Positions 1-12,975 of a DNA stretch of 64,000 bases are shown here, one piece after another. Made by a program: the position numbers and the translations under genes. The first letter of the stretch is position 1; every line of letters starts with the position of its first letter. Source of the stretch: Scatophagus argus (Eukaryota > Chordata > Actinopteri > Scatophagidae); contig NC_058507.1 of the NCBI RefSeq assembly GCF_020382885.2, forward strand, positions 3,237,715-3,301,714. Direction: 5' to 3'. The notes below the pieces were generated by a model. That model ran no database searches and was not told where the DNA came from. It saw only the letters and a program-made list of their open reading frames with translations.

Positions 1-3000
1 TAATGGTGCAAGTCGAACGCATCTGTGGTTTGCAGAAACATACAGTGAAAACATTTTATTCTGTCGTCTGGGCTGTAGAAATATTTCAATGAGGTTGTCA
101 TTTTTCAGTGGACTGAAGTGAACTGTGTGAAAAGCCAAAAGAACACACTAAAGTATTTTCAACAAATCAGCTCACCAAGTTTCCTTTTTTTTGTTATATT
201 TGACTATGACAACCACTACGTCTGGAATAATAAATGTCTGTTCCAAAGCAAACTGTTCCCGCTGAGAGCCGGGCTTTAAATGTGACTGATCTCCATGCTA
301 GTTGCTGTCTGCAAAACAATGAAAGTTTTTGTTTCTCTGTGGACAAGAGAAGCTGCTCGGTTCGCGTCGGCAGATAACGCAGCCTAACGCGCACGGCTTT
401 TGGGCTGATTGTGTCTCGGTCGGCGGGGCATCTGATGGAGTTTCTAACTGAATCCTGTTTCCTGAATCTTTTCTGTGCGACACTTGGTTCGTCATCATGC
501 TTTTGATAAGGTCCAGAACTGTTCATCTATCCATCCGTCCGTCCGTCCTGTGTGTCACTTTTCCTTTTGCTGCTAATCAAACAAAAAAAAAAAAAGTTTT
601 GAATACCACATTAAGTTTTTATTCTTGAACAGCGCCTGCCTGTGGGTTCCACTCTAACAGAGCCACTAAAGTGTGAGCTGAGGATTAGAATATAATCTCC
701 GACTCCTTGCAACTTCTGTGCACTACTATCATTTCCAACCGCACAGGAAAGAATCTTTCTTTTCTTTTTCCTGTTGGTGGCAGGCTAAATCCATTGTGTT
801 ACCATTTTTCAACCTCTGCCGCTGCCCTTATCCAATTCAGGGCTTATGATTGTAATACTAAAACAGAGCGAGTTGTCAAACCAGAAAAAGCAATGATGAA
901 TGCCCCGCTGCTCCCTGTGCTTGTTTGTTTTGTGGTGGCGTGAAAGGAAGGAGGAGGGTGGGGCAGAATTGAATTTTATGCTTACTTGTTGAGGTGCATT
1001 TTCTTGACCGCGGCTGCACTGCTGTACTCTAGCAGGCAGCATTGATTAAATGGAATAGTTCTGTTATCTGGATAAAAAGGGGAGAAACATGAGGACGATA
1101 GTGGGCAAGCCAAAGTAATGAGTTCTTTCATCTTGGCAGTGAGGGCGTCCGCGTCTTTCAGACTTCCCAGGGAGATGTACACAGCTTAAGGAAACGTTTA
1201 ATTAGAAAATGTCAAACTTGTGTCTGTGTGCTATGTGTGCAGAATAATAACATTTTTGACGGGAGTATGACGGCGCATTTCCTTTCAGCTGCTTTCAGAC
1301 CAGCTCAAAGACATGCAATCAATTGATTCTGAAGAGGGGGGGGAAATTAATTAGTCGCCTACGTTGCCGTCAGTGCTCTGACGAAGACAAAAAGCACAAA
1401 TGGCACTGGGTTTTCAACATATTTTATCTATTATCACACAAAGTGATAGCCCAGCCCTGCACCAAAACTTTGCCCATCGATATGTATGTGGGCGAGACAG
1501 GCACCTGATGTGAAAGTTGAAGAAAACAAACAAAACAAGTGAGAAGCCTTTAGTCATCATGACTCAGGGATGATTTCTGAAGAGCAGCGGTCCAAAACAA
1601 CACAGGGTTCAGGAAAATGTTCGTACCCGACGGTCATCATCCCACATGTGAATTATTACGGGACCAAAAACTCCTTTTAGTCTCTTCTCTTTGATTAAAA
1701 AAATAAAATCACTAAAATAAGGAATATGGATTAAACATAAGTTAATTTGGAACCATAAACAGTGAGGACCTGTGCCCCCCGGCTCCCCCTCCCTTCATTA
1801 AAACGCTCCAGTGTGCACCTGCACTATGGTTTGATCATAACCTAACGTGGCTAATTGCGCTGACTGCTGGCAACTTAGATGCTTTTTTTTCCCCCACCTC
1901 AACATCAAAGCCAAATCTGGATATCCCCCCCCTCCCAAAAAAAACAGAGCCAAAAATGATAGGAAAGAAATAAAAATGAGGGCAACTCATGACATATTTG
2001 TGTCGGGAGAGAAGGTGAGTCCGCTATTAGCTCATCCCGATGCTTGTGTGGGATAGTCGCTTGCTTATGCATCCTGCAGTGTGTAGCCTTCAAACACGAG
2101 ATTTTACATAACAGCACAGAACAAGAAATAAACGCAAATGATGAGTCCGTCTGCTCAGACTGAGGAGGAGAGGAGGGCACAATCTGAATTTATATAAGAG
2201 CGGCAGAAACATCAATATTTTTATTAAGTGATACGAGAGATGACAACAGTAGTTTGAAATTCTGGTGTTACATAATGCTGCATAGTAATACTGGTGTTCA
2301 TACATGAGAACAGCCATGGCAACAAATTAAAGCTATGATACGGTATAACACGTAGGCTTCGATGTCCATTTCCTTCAACCTATTCAACAGATTTCTAACA
2401 GATGGAAAGGAGTTCACAAAAGGCCAGAGGTTTCATACTGGAAAGGCCTTCTGGTCATGGTCACTGTATTTGCCTTCACGAAGACATTTAGACGGTCACA
2501 CAGGTAAACGCTGCTTCCTTCATCTGCCTTGTTAATCCCTCCGAAAACACACATAGATCACAATTAATGGGAGTCGCCTCCGATCTCCACGAATCCCTTT
2601 TCGTCCACTTAGCCGCGGTGACTCCACAAGACCCCGTCCCACTCGGAAACGCTCTGTCTGTTTGTTTTAGCCTGTTTAATCTGGTCTCTTAAAAGCTGCA
2701 GTGCTTTGAGGAACCTTCACGGGTTCTTTGGAGGGGAACCACATGGGGACAGAACGTTTCCCGATTCCCTTCCACAAATCCCCAACATGGACACTCAAAA
2801 TTAGAAAATGTCCTTTTGGTGACATCCACAAAATCCAATGAGAACATCGATATGAGGCCAAATTTAGTTCAGAACTGGTGCTGAAACAAGTACTATGATG
2901 ACTTAATCGAGTCTAAATGCCAGTTTCAGTTTTATTAGTTTTATTATTACCTCAAACGTCAAGATTGGCCAGTTTTGTTGATTTCATATCATTGTAAACT

Positions 3001-4122
3001 GATGTATAGCAAGCCCAAAATGATATTTGATAAATATTAGGGTAGTTTTCACCATTTTATAGACCAATGTTCAACTAATCAGTAGCCAGTAAAGCATCCA
3101 TCATGCTAATGTTGTTTTAAGATGTCAGAGTTTACGTTTTTCATGAAAACTGTGCTGATTTAGGAGTAATTATTGTAAATCAATAGTGTTGAGTCTGTCT
3201 CATTTGCATTTGTCACTGGTTTTGCAGCCATTTTTGATTGCTGGCGAGCTGTGCAGGAAGAGGAAAACAATCGGGTTATTGTTTCTCCAACCGAAGCATC
3301 AATAAGCACAAAACCTGCAGACCAGTGAAGTTTCACTCACTGTACTACTAAAATAGTGTGATGTTTGAACTTCTCTTTCTTAACATGCATGCAAGTATAA
3401 AAAGGCTGTTTTAGGCAAAACCAAAGTAACAGTTTCTCCTCTTTCAAACGAATCCCAGCCTGGATGCAAAAAGATCAAACATTTAACTTTACCATCTAAC
3501 TCTGGCTAAATGATATCCGACAGCAGCATTTCTCAAAGTGTCAAAGTGGCCTCTTCAGCTCCCTTAAGATCTCTGATGACCCCTCAGTGAACCCCAGTTT
3601 TGTAAAGTGTGGTGTTGCCAGATGCAGCCCGCTCCACTGGCCTCTAAAACCAAGTTAAACATGGAGACAGTGTGAGGTTATTTATTGCCTCCATAAAATC
3701 CGGTGAGTGCGAAAGAGAAGAAGGGTGGAAGATGGAGGACGGGGCGAGAGACGGAGCAGCTGCAGGCTGTGCTTTCTGAGAGGCTGTAGTTTGTTATCAG
3801 AACAGAATCGAGCGTCACACAAATCAAAGCAGGGAAGCTACACAGGACAGATAAATACAGCGACACACACATGCAGCACAAAGCACACAGTCGGATGTAA
3901 GTGAAGAGTAAGAGGTGGTCGCCTAAAAGGTTTTACTTACAGAGAGGCACGAATAATCACACAGACACACACCTACAGACAAACATGATGCACACACACA
4001 CAGTCAGAATATGATTCATACTGTACTAAGAATTTCACACTTCCTCATTATGCCTCAGCCACAAGCACGCACACACACACACATTCATACATGATGGCAC
4101 AGCCAAGCAAACAAGCCCAGAT

Positions 4123-4124
<2 letters not shown>

Positions 4125-4153
<29 letters not shown>
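4125..4153. repeat. (AC)n microsatellite
   Basis: Uninterrupted dinucleotide run of about 14 units, with looser AC-rich sequence before it from about 3960. Confidence 0.95.
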
Positions 4154-4156
<3 letters not shown>

Positions 4157-5011
4157 AGTCACAACTCTCCCTTTCATACAAACAATTTCCCACTTTCCCA
4201 CTCCGCCTCAGCCAATTTTGTGGCAAAAAAAACAAGTCCCTGTTCAGTAGCTGATAGCGAGCGCATCAAGGCTTCCAACAGCCTGAAGATGAGAGAGTTC
4301 AGCTGAGGTTATTGGATTAGTCCCTCTTCTCTTTGTAGTGTCGCGTCCTTAACTTACAGGGCGAAGTGCTGGATGGATAAGACTGGCACAAAAGGGACGC
4401 AAAGGTGTCAGGTTGGCTTAGACGTAGAGTTTAGCTTGTTACATCCAGAATGCTGCTCCTCGTTCATCTGCAGCTCTGGCAGGAGGTCAAAGGTTTCCTC
4501 ACTTCAGCATGAGCGGGATGGAACCTGATATTACACAGCACTTCATAAATCCATATTCTGATTAACATTCACACATCGAAATGAATGGGGAGGCTCTGAG
4601 TGTTCACAGTGAGACCACTGTGTTGAACCTGGTGCAACGCAATCCATGTCGTCTGACAACACACTGCAGTCACTTAAACGAAAACTGCCACAGCCACAAA
4701 ATTAAAATCACGGGTGAAATGAATAACGTTAATTAAGACAATCGAGCCCGTCACATTTCAAAAACAGCTCAGGAACATCTCAGGGACCACAACAAGAACG
4801 GCCTGCAGACTCCCCAGATTCCAACCTGATTGAGAATCTGCAGGATGACCCAGAATAAGCCGAATCCTCTCACCTGGAGGCCCCACACTCAATGCACAGG
4901 ACCCAGAGGATCCAACATTTTGATGCCGGTGACCCCAAAATCCCCCCAGAGGTCCTGTGGCTGCACAAGGGAAGCCTACAAAACATTAAGCACGTGGTTT
5001 TAATGTTACGG

Positions 5012-5272
5012 CAACACCCACAAGACCACGCCCATGAGCCCACAACAGTAAGACCACACCCATGAGTCCACAACAGTAAGACCACGCCCACGAAACAACA
5101 CCCACAAGACCACGTCCACGAGCCCACACCCACATGCCCACGCCCACGCCCACGATCCCACGCAGACAAGCCCACACCCACATGCCCACGCCCACAATCC
5201 CATGATCCCACGCAGACAAGCCCACACCCACATGCTCACGCCCACGATCCCACGCAGACAAGCCCACACCCT
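5012..5272. repeat. Minisatellite, 28-bp units, C-rich plus strand
   Basis: Degenerate tandem array built from units such as CCATGAGTCCACAACAGTAA followed by GACCACGC (28 bp), passing rightward into variants around CCCACGCAGACAAGCCCACA. The pyrimidine bias makes stop codons rare, so several minus-strand frames stay open; none is a gene. Confidence 0.85.
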
Positions 5273-5424
5273 GGCCTGTCTGACTTTTAACTTGAGGATT
5301 TGTCACAGCTCATAACAACTTTCAGCCTGGAGCAACAGTTTAAAAAGCAAACAAGACGAGCACTGAGGGAAACACTGTAGTGATTGGTGTGCTAATGATG
5401 TGCCTCTTGTTCACCACGTGATGG

Positions 5425-5427
<3 letters not shown>

Positions 5428-5485
<58 letters not shown>

Positions 5486-5493
5486 CTCTCTCT
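5428..5493. repeat. (CA)n(TC)n compound microsatellite
   Basis: About 27 CA units (5428-5482) directly followed by six TC units (5482-5493). Confidence 0.97.
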
Positions 5494-7095
5494 GATGTTC
5501 ACACAGAGATCCCTGTGTCAAACATCGGGCTTGTTTCATTTTTAATGCAGGAAGCGTCTGGCTGGAGTTTTAACACTGCGGCAGCCTTCGTGTGTGACAA
5601 GCACACAGTCTGCTGATGAACACGTCACAAACACAACACTAAACCTCACATCTTTAAAACACAATAGAACCAAACTGAATAGGCTCCAGAGTGATTATTC
5701 ATTCACTGTTCCCCCATAATAACACAGCACGGAGTGTGGACGGTTATTGACGTGGTGAGAGCCACCGCAGGAAATGTGATGCACTGAGGGACTGTTGGCA
5801 CGTAATGGAATCTAATGGACACGACTTTTCTTTTTGTTCCATTCGGGAAATCTTTGAGGGCTTCATACTGAATAAATTTCACACTCGGACACTAAAATAG
5901 TTTGCAGGGAGCACAGTGCCTGGTATGAATAGGGAGTAATTTCAGACACAGCCTGTGTTTCAATCATAAATAGAACTCCTGCATTTTATTTTTGTTCTTT
6001 CTTTTGGTTTCCAAATTTGCACCTGCACTCTCTTCAGCAGCAAATCCTGCAGCTCCAGAACATGACAGATGGAAGACAACAATCAACAAAAAAATAATTA
6101 AATCGTTTTTTTGAAGTCCAACATCACCAAAAGACATTTAATTTGTATCAGTAATCATTTCTATGACTAACACCCAAAATGATTAGAAGAATTCAGTGTT
6201 TTGAATTTTCACTGGCAGAAAGGAAATAACATTTATGCAGTTAAATTTTTTTTAAACCTTAAAGAAAAAAATTATCCTAAAAAAACCCATAAATACTACA
6301 AGTACATGCAGCTTTGAGTCTAATAGCATCCTGTTCAATTATCATTATTGACCATTTTTTGCAACAGATGTGTCTCTTTGATCAATACCACATATGTGGA
6401 CTTTAATCCCGTTCGATGTAATGGGAGCAGTCATTACAAAAGTTGTGCAATGTTAGAAAAATTCCCCCAAAATACAAAATACTAAGCAGCCTTTACAACG
6501 GCCTTAAAGTGCAAGGTTATGCGACATGACAAAGAGTTATCATCTTTTAATTATTAACCTAAAGTGAATCCTGGCCTCCCAGGCACCCATCACACTGAGA
6601 ACATCGTCTCATTAGCATGGCCGACGCCTCCTACATACAGGGAGCGAGCCAGCCTGAACGACTTCACAGAGAGCCAATCTCGAGCTCCTGCTTCGCCACA
6701 GTAGTCCGTCACCTGCTGCCAGGAACCCTTTCAAGGGGATTTTTCCTGCTCCACTGATGCAGGGAAGGAGAACTTCCCTGTGGGTTTACCTGCCCACTTT
6801 TCATGGTGGAGGACGTCTCCTTTACAGACGAGCCTTGCTGCATGAAATGCCCGTAATGATAAGAAGACACTTGAAGTGGACGAGTTTGTTTCATGTGCAT
6901 TTGGTAGGAAAAAAAAATCGGCCTATTGGTGATTTAAATAAGTATGTTTTAGCATCAAAATGCTGTTCTGTATTTATGTATGAGATGGGCTCAACAAAAA
7001 GCCAAGTAAGAGGCACCGTGTTCAACAGTCACGTCATGTGCAAACTGAACTGGCATTACAGCCCATTTAGAGTGTCCAACACACACAGTGTTATA

Positions 7096-7253
7096 TACAC
7101 TATTCAGACAAAAGTATTGGGACACCTGATCTTTACACCAACAGGGACTTTAATGACATCTCATTCTACATACACAGACAGCTCTGCAGCTATAACAGCT
7201 TCTTGAATTCAATAACAAAGAGGGGTGTCCCAATATTTTGTCCATACGGTGTA
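7096..7253. mobile_element. Short Tc1-like non-autonomous element (MITE-like)
   Basis: A 158-bp element with inverted ends: the left begins TACACTATTCAGACAAAAG and the right ends TTTGTCCATACGGTGTA. Subterminal 'attgggacacctga' and 'ggggtgtcccaat' are also inverted. The ends match the elements at 33.6 and 39.0 kb, so this is an internally deleted member of one Tc1/mariner family with no coding sequence left. Confidence 0.7.
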
Positions 7254-7484
7254 GAATTGTGTCTATTTGACAGTGTTACATATTTTGAGAGTTAAGACTG
7301 TAATGAGTAACTCAGTGCATCACACACACATGGCTGAGGGATTACAGGGTTTAATAAATAAAGTAGATATTCTCACAGCCTATACATCCCTGCCCAGCAG
7401 GATTCAGGTGGAGAGACATGTTAGGAGGCAGAGCACTCAAGTATGAACACATCAGCACAAGACTCTAAGCTTCATACGTGTGTA

Positions 7485-7505
7485 TGTGTGTGTGTGTGTG
7501 TGTGT
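7485..7505. repeat. (TG)n microsatellite
   Basis: About ten TG units, in a longer TG-biased stretch from 7478. Confidence 0.9.
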
Positions 7506-8582
7506 ACGCATGCTGTGAGTGCATGTGGATGATCTGTGTGGGCTGCACATCTCTGCATGTTCACATCTGACTCATTCCAAAGCCAAACATGATCAAAGCC
7601 AGGACAGACTGAGGCGGACAGGCGGAGGACACAGTGAGTCAGAGATGGATGCAGTCCAGTCCTCACATTAGACGCCTGTCTGTCAGACACGCAAGTTATT
7701 GGACAAACGGCTAATAAGACCTCCTGCGGGGTCGAGGGTGCGTTTAAACACACTGACGTCTTCGAACGGAACAAAAACAGCTGCTCTGACATATTTGAAA
7801 ACAGAAGGTATGCGCTTCCCTCCCTCGCACTCCTTTCGGATGCCGCACATCTGGGCACGTCTGCGCCCTGTTCCTGCAGGTATGTGCTGTTGTGTAAGCT
7901 GGAAACAGGCTGCCAAGGGGTAGTGAGGCAGAATGATAGCCAAAGCATGTTGATTTCATCGTCAGTGTCGGCAGGGGGATTTATATGATCTGTAAACTGG
8001 TGAGGGTTAGGCTTCTTTGTGAACCTGGTGGACTGTCTGTGCAGGTTTACATAAGGTCAACATAGAGACCTCCTGCTGAGAAACTTCAGCCACTGGAGAA
8101 AGATTCAGCTGGCGCGTTAAAGCAGTTTCTCTTAACAAGCGATTTCACTTTCGTTCTTATCCACGCACAAGGTGATGCTATAGGCAGAGGTGTTATGTGC
8201 TCTGTAATCTGTAATCCTTGATGGCGTTCTGTCCTGCCCGAACATGAATTAAGGACATTAACAAGGTAGAACGGTAGGACTTTAAACAGCGGCTCAGCGA
8301 GCAGAGTGCAGAGCTGAGCTTTACTGACTGATGAGCTCAGTGGTCAAGTCACACCGCGAGTGAAGGGCCAGTGCGAGTGTCAAGGGTTAACTCAGGTTTA
8401 ATGGAGGAAGCAGACGTGTGGTTTTTGATTAAAAAAAAAATGCCTACATATGCAAACATATGTGATGGCATATTGGAGAATAAATAACAAATTCACTGGT
8501 GTGTACATAGCATGCTGGTGAGTTACATCTGTATATTATTAAGGGGTAAATTATGTTTTATCAGATCAGTACGTTAACCAAA

Positions 8583-8583
<1 letters not shown>

Positions 8584-8626
<43 letters not shown>
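8584..8626. repeat. (CA)n microsatellite
   Basis: About 21 uninterrupted CA units. Confidence 0.97.
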
Positions 8627-8629
<3 letters not shown>

Positions 8630-8780
8630 CTGGGTTTGAGGCCCACATGTGTGTGGATGTCTTGAATGTGTGTGTGTTGACAGAGGGATGGACTACAGCA
8701 CAGGAGAGCCCCCACAGCTTGCCGACTCTCAGACCTCTGTGTTCCTAATCTCTGCTTGGCTGACCGTAACACCACGGAGC

Positions 8781-8797
8781 CCTGCAGGGGGCGCTGC
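8781..8797 (+). promoter_or_regulatory. CTCF-like motif
   Basis: CCTGCAGGGGGCGCTGC on the plus strand matches the CTCF core. It is isolated in the gene-free left part. Confidence 0.35.
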
Positions 8798-9086
8798 ACT
8801 GCGGTGTGAGAGGATTTCATTTTCTTGCATTTCATGCATGTCTTATCTAAACGTGCTTGCACTTCCATACGTTAATAAATCAATGCGGTGATGACTGTGG
8901 TGGTGAGGCAGAGATCTCAATGGAAATGTGTAGTTGTAATATTTATTTTCTACCTTTTACACACATGGGTTTGAATTATTCATGGCGCATGTCTCACAAT
9001 GATATGCTTTTTGTGTGAAAAACTGATGCGATTGTTTGACTTATGCATGCAACATTTTCCCTTCGGTTAGGAGGCAACTGAAAAAG

Positions 9087-9107
9087 GTGTGTGTGTGTGT
9101 GTGTGTG
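9087..9107. repeat. (GT)n microsatellite
   Basis: About ten GT units. Confidence 0.9.
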
Positions 9108-11779
9108 CCTTAAGACACCTCGTCCACACAGCTGTGTGCACATGAGACACAGTGAGAGTCACAGGTATTGGATTAGGAGTGTGTGACGTGTATGCTGACT
9201 ACACTATACACAGGAGATTGTGATAATAATGGTAACCAGATAATTACACAGAATTACACCTTGAATATTTAACAAACGGAAGCTTTAGTTCCATTTCCCT
9301 CCTTCCACTCAGTACACAGGTTTTATTGCTGCTGATTTCAGGTCTGTGTGTTAATAAGTGTAACACCCAGGTGGATCCCAGCAGACTTGCAATGAGCGCT
9401 GATGATGAGGTGTGTAATGATTAGAATACAATGTGAGTTGCAGGGTAAACAGAAAGTCTTGCTGCTCTTTACACACCACAGCTGCTCTTAACTTTGCTGC
9501 TGCCAGCGCTCATCTTCTCAGTTCAGGTCTCTCCAGCTCAATCACATTTTGGATCTGTTCTAATCATCCTTGCGTCTGTTCGGATCGGCTCAGATCAGTT
9601 CTCTTTTGTTGAAAACCGATTTATGCTTAGGTTGAGTTTCAGATCGGATCCAGCACCCCACCCCCCGTCCTGCTGGCCCTCCACCCACAAAGCACTGCAA
9701 GGCATTTAATGTGGAAAAACTACAGGAACTATTGATTTGTTCACCAAGGTTAGTGATTTCATTGTTCATTCCTTTCTTGATAAAAATTTGAGAAGGATTT
9801 TATGCACATTTTTTGCCCGTTCTGTCTCTCAGTTTTTAATGCTGCAGGCGCAGCATTCAGCCCGATGGAAATCAGTCAACACATGAAAATGCATGCACAT
9901 CGAAGCTGAATTAAGTAGCCTGTAAAGGCCAAAAAATGAGTAAAATTTCACATTCATTGTGTAAAAAAAGGAGCATTTTCGTTGTCTCTGACTGCACTGT
10001 AAGCTTTGTTAAAATGAGTGACCATGCCTATTCACAACCTTCACAATTCATCCATATTGTGTGCTTTAATCCAGATTAAATGTCTGATAGACTACCCCAT
10101 TTACTCCATCCGTGGCTCTTTGCATTGTTTAATTTAGATGTGCTTTGCATATCGGTACTCCATTGGTTGCGATTATGTATGTTGTTGTTTGTCTTGTCAG
10201 AAGCCCAATTACCCATCAGAGACACTAAAGGCTTTAACTCTTAACTCCACTGCAGAGAAACTCTGCTAATCTGTGTGCTTATCTGCTTCAAAACACCAAC
10301 TAATCTGCTTAAAAACACCTTGGAATTCGACTGCGCAGTAAACCTCCATGCTGTGCTCTTTTAGCTGACTTTTTTAGAAGGTGAGAGCTTTTTTTAGTGG
10401 ACTGAAAACACAGCAGCTCTCATTATCTGCCCTTCACTTTTCCAAAGCACTTTGAGAGAATTTGTGTACGTGTTTGCGTGTGTCATCCTATCGTCCTGTT
10501 GTTCGTGCTGGCGAACGGTAATCTGAATGAATAATTAATTCTGCTGTGAACCAGTTATAAATGAGAGGTTTGGTTTTCCTTTTTGCTGAACTACAAATGT
10601 GCTTTGATGTTTTCGCACCAAGGCTGACTAAGAGCAAAGGGAATAAAAATAGAAGAGAGCTCCGTTACAGCAGGTTCAATGACTCTGCTCCCTACAGAGG
10701 ATTTTAGAGAAGGAGAGGATTTGAGGCTAATCCCGCCAACAGAGTACAGTATCAATGAGGGCAACAAAGTGATCCCCGCTCCATCTCGGAAAACTTGCTC
10801 AATGACACTGCTGTGAAAAGCTCTTAACTGATCAAACTGGCAAATTGCTATTTAAGGCTCACGGTGTTTATAAGAGCTGTAAGCCTGATAGAAAGAAGCC
10901 GGCATCACAATGGGCTCTGATTTTTGCAAATCTCTGACAGAAGGAGCATATCCTATCAAATCACAATAGGAGACAATGCATTTGAATACTGATTTTTTTC
11001 AGCTGAAACCAATATAACTCTATAATTCTGCTTAGATAACAAAGAATGTTTATCACTTGCTCCTTGCATGGGTCTGAAATACACCTGAAATATCATTTTC
11101 AAGCTATGGATTGAGGAAAGAAAACCCTTCAAAACTCAATTAGCAAAACATATTAGCTCCTGAAAACTCTTCATTGCAGTTGCAAACACAAGACTGACAT
11201 GGAAAAGCCTGTTTGGGTTTCTGGACATTTTTCAAAAGCTTGTTTGGATAAACTCTTTCTATCCCATATGGAATTTCTCACAAATACAACATAAGTTTGA
11301 TAATTACTGGGACCAGCTGAAAGACAAACTGAAACAGATTTTGAAGGGTAATGACTCATGCGGTTATTGGTGGTCGAACTCAGCTCTCCGCCTTCCTGTT
11401 CGCTGAACTTCGTACATTTTCTGAACATCTGTTTTTAACAAAAGCCCATCCTGAGACTTCATTGCAAGTTAAATAAGAGCTGATTAGTTTATGCTCTGGA
11501 TGTCATTTGTGGCCAGCAGACCACTTGTTGAACTTTCTCTGCTTTGGTATCAGCCACAATTCAAGAGGCCATTTTCTTATTTTCACTTGATTTAGAAACT
11601 TCTGTACATGAGAATCAACTCTGAACGTACAAGCAAAAAATAATCTTTTAGCAGTAGCCCTGTTTTCATGCTGAGAAAAAAAAAAGATATTTAGTGAATA
11701 ATTTTCCTTTTAGCATTTTTGACAGGTTCAGTTCAGTTTCTGCTACAGCCAATGTTTCATCCATCAGCAGCTATGCGCT

Positions 11780-11865
11780 CTGTCAACGTGCCTTTGGGCA
11801 AAACACTAAACTCCCTGCTTGTAGGTCGGTCTGGATGAAAGCGTCAAAGTCTTGGATTAATTACA
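11780..11865 (+). repeat. Eroded SINE-like tail fragment
   Basis: 'tttgggcaaaacactaaactcc' followed by 'ctggatgaaagcgtcaaagt' matches the conserved teleost SINE tail ('ttgagcaaggcactt ... ggataaaagcgtctgct'). Diverged and short, with no internal promoter visible. Confidence 0.45.
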
Positions 11866-12739
11866 GTGGACACCGAGGAGTATTAACAATGACACCTCCT
11901 CTTTAACAGCGTACAGAGTCCACAGCTAAGTGATGTCTGGCCACAGAGAGAGGCCGCGATGAGCCACAGGCTGACTCAGTCATGATGAGGAGACCATTAT
12001 TGTTCTGATCCCACACCTCCTTCCTCTCATTGCTGCTTTAGCCCTTGACACCCATCACCTTGAGTTGCTATCAAAGCCTGACACTGATGATGCACTCCCT
12101 GGGCAGGGGATCTTGGGAATAGACCTTATCCATCATCCTGCTCTCCTTTGACAAAATCCTTTACCAAAAACACAACAACATGGGGTGCTGGAGAAAAGAG
12201 ATTTAACACCGAAGATTCAAGGATAACTGGCTCTCCGTAATCACGTATGGAGATAGGAGCAGGCTGAAGTCATTCAAGGTCAAAATCCAGGAAAAAGAGA
12301 AAACACAAAGCAAAGTGTTTGGAGACAACTCGGAGCAAATATAGAATACAAACACTGGAGTAACTTGGTTGGTCTGCTCTCCACGGGGCAGTTCTCCTCC
12401 TCTCTCACAGGGAGGAAAGAGTTTCATTCCTGCTTTTATGAAACATGCAGATGAACCCATTGCCGAAGTTCAAAGATTTTAGTGCCTGCTCACTAAACCA
12501 CCACTGCACTTCTGAGTAATTCTCAGGAGGAACCATTTGAATCTTTGGGAAAACTAGTGAGCACTTGCAAGAGGCCACAGAGAAAGATATGCAAATTCCT
12601 GGGAGGGGGTGAGATGTTTTGTTTGGAAATGGCTATATTTTGTTCTGCTGAATAAAGATACGATAAGACTAAAATACAGTTTCATGGAAATTTGTATAGC
12701 ATCAATTCTATCCATTTTCCACAGCTTATTGTCATTGTC

Positions 12740-12975
12740 AAGTCATGGTGGCAGAAAGCCACGCAAAGTAGCCCATCCATTTCCTCTGGACACATCTTCA
12801 AGCTCCTCCTGGATGACATGTTCCCTGACCAGAAGGCCATATGATCCCTCATGCATGTTCTGGATCTCTGGAGGAGACCTCTGGGAAGAGGGATCAATAT
12901 TGGGGGCAACGAAAGAAGTCCAAGAACTGGCTTGTTTTGATGCAAAGGAGGAACCGTTCCTCTCAGAGATTCTGC
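12740..12975 (-). mobile_element. Degenerate non-LTR retrotransposon (reverse transcriptase C-terminal region)
   Basis: The minus strand has phrases in order resembling the common teleost LINE end: RGTVPPLHQNKPV, then TCMRDHMAFWSGNMSSRR, then CPEEMDG, comparable to 'RGAVAPPHRKEPV', 'TRWRDYISHLAWERLG' and 'PEELE'. Several frameshifts and no intact domain. The plus-strand 196-codon frame over it (12609-13199) is a by-product. Confidence 0.55.

Larger units (their letters stand above)
1..7095. other. Non-coding stretch, no gene seen
   Basis: AT-rich DNA with short ORFs only, none with family resemblance. Besides the arrays listed separately it holds an ATCC/GTCC run at 525-549 and A-, C- and G-homopolymers. 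No splice-linked exon series could be built on either strand. Confidence 0.6.
7254..12739. other. Non-coding stretch, no gene seen
   Basis: Contains three dinucleotide arrays, a CTCF-like site and an eroded SINE tail. ORFs around 7.47-7.95 kb overlap in several frames and show no domain. The block at 10.6-10.95 kb has even composition and could be regulatory. Confidence 0.55.

Noticed and set aside
4870..5306. Overlapping minus-strand frames rich in Gly/Val/Trp/Cys
   Set aside because: They cover the C-rich minisatellite; low stop density from composition explains them.
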